From Mycobacterium arosiense ATCC BAA-1401 = DSM 45069 (lineage in GTDB: Bacteria; Actinomycetota; Actinomycetes; Mycobacteriales; Mycobacteriaceae), in NCBI RefSeq assembly GCF_002086125.1, contig NZ_MVHG01000031.1, positions 1 through 48,053 on the forward strand: a stretch of 48,053 bases of DNA, read 5' to 3'. The position numbers and the translations under genes were made by a program. Positions 47,975 through 48,053 of the stretch are shown here, piece by piece; position 1 is the stretch's first letter, and each line of letters starts with the position of its first letter. The notes beneath the pieces are model-generated. The model had not been told where the DNA came from, did not search any database, and saw nothing but the letters and a program-made list of their open reading frames with translations.

Positions 47975-48049
47975 GGCGGGGCGTCTCGAGCCGTCTCGCG
48001 GCGTGTTGGAGTCAGACCCTCGGGTCGACAGAAAAGAGATCGCCCCGCC
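47975..48049. repeat. Inverted repeat after the methyltransferase cluster
   Basis: GGCGGGGCG (47975-47983) pairs with CGCCCCGCC (48041-48049); allowing one bulged base the match continues for four more pairs (TCTC/GAGA). The interior holds a smaller GACCC-TC-GGGTC hairpin. It could be a long terminator stem or the outer end of an insertion element lying mostly beyond the window. No transposase is visible. Confidence 0.4.
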
Positions 48050-48053
48050 GGGT

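Overview
The window is a GC-rich chromosomal segment of a Mycobacterium. Gene content and order closely match Mycobacterium tuberculosis orthologues: glmM-rpsI-rplM, the ESX-4 locus, two cutinases, truA-rplQ-rpoA-rpsD-rpsK-rpsM-rpmJ-infA, rmlBC, mmsA-fadE9-mmsB, sigL-rslA, map-adk-secY, then xylB-serA2-fucA. The joins between blocks differ from M. tuberculosis, where the infA/rpoA block (Rv346x) and the secY/adk/map block (Rv073x) lie far apart. Here they are about 14 kb apart on the same strand. This fits another species, perhaps of the M. avium complex, but the species cannot be fixed from the sequence alone.

Layout: 1-1278, an Ala/Pro/Gly-rich protein (cut by the left edge) and an EspC-like type VII secretion target. 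1328-3816, glmM, rpsI and rplM (minus). 4065-13807, a complete ESX-4 secretion locus: esxT, esxU, an Rv3446c-type protein and eccC4 on the minus strand, eccD4 and mycP4 on the plus strand, and eccB4 convergent with mycP4. 13929-15544, two secreted cutinases. 15541-20226, truA and the alpha ribosomal/RNA polymerase operon. 20479-34610, an accessory block between infA and map: a predicted redox two-component pair, two F420-dependent luciferase-like paralogues, rmlB-rmlC, a membrane acyltransferase, a gene-poor scar with decayed fragments, the valine-catabolic genes mmsA-fadE9-mmsB, a MarR regulator, and rslA-sigL. 34710-37380, map, adk, secY (minus). 37663-47931, five paralogous SAM-dependent methyltransferases (two plus three) flanking a GNAT gene with a gyrase-like N-terminus, xylB, serA2, fucA, a shortened alcohol dehydrogenase and a short-chain dehydrogenase. 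The last 120 bases hold an inverted repeat.

The most intriguing system is 20479-23692. A cytoplasmic histidine kinase with a cyclic-nucleotide-binding-like domain sits 7 bases after a three-part protein: response-regulator receiver, glutaredoxin-like domain, and thioredoxin-reductase-like flavoprotein. The redox CxxC motifs expected of the last two domains are missing. A phosphorelay that acts on an enzyme-like flavoprotein instead of on DNA is the natural reading, but this is inference.

Other points of interest are a perfect 24-base in-frame duplication in glmM, a probable internal deletion in the alcohol dehydrogenase, a candidate autoregulatory SigL promoter, leaderless-type promoters on both cutinases, and remnants of an ECF sigma factor and of a second acyltransferase in the scar at 28.4-29.1 kb.
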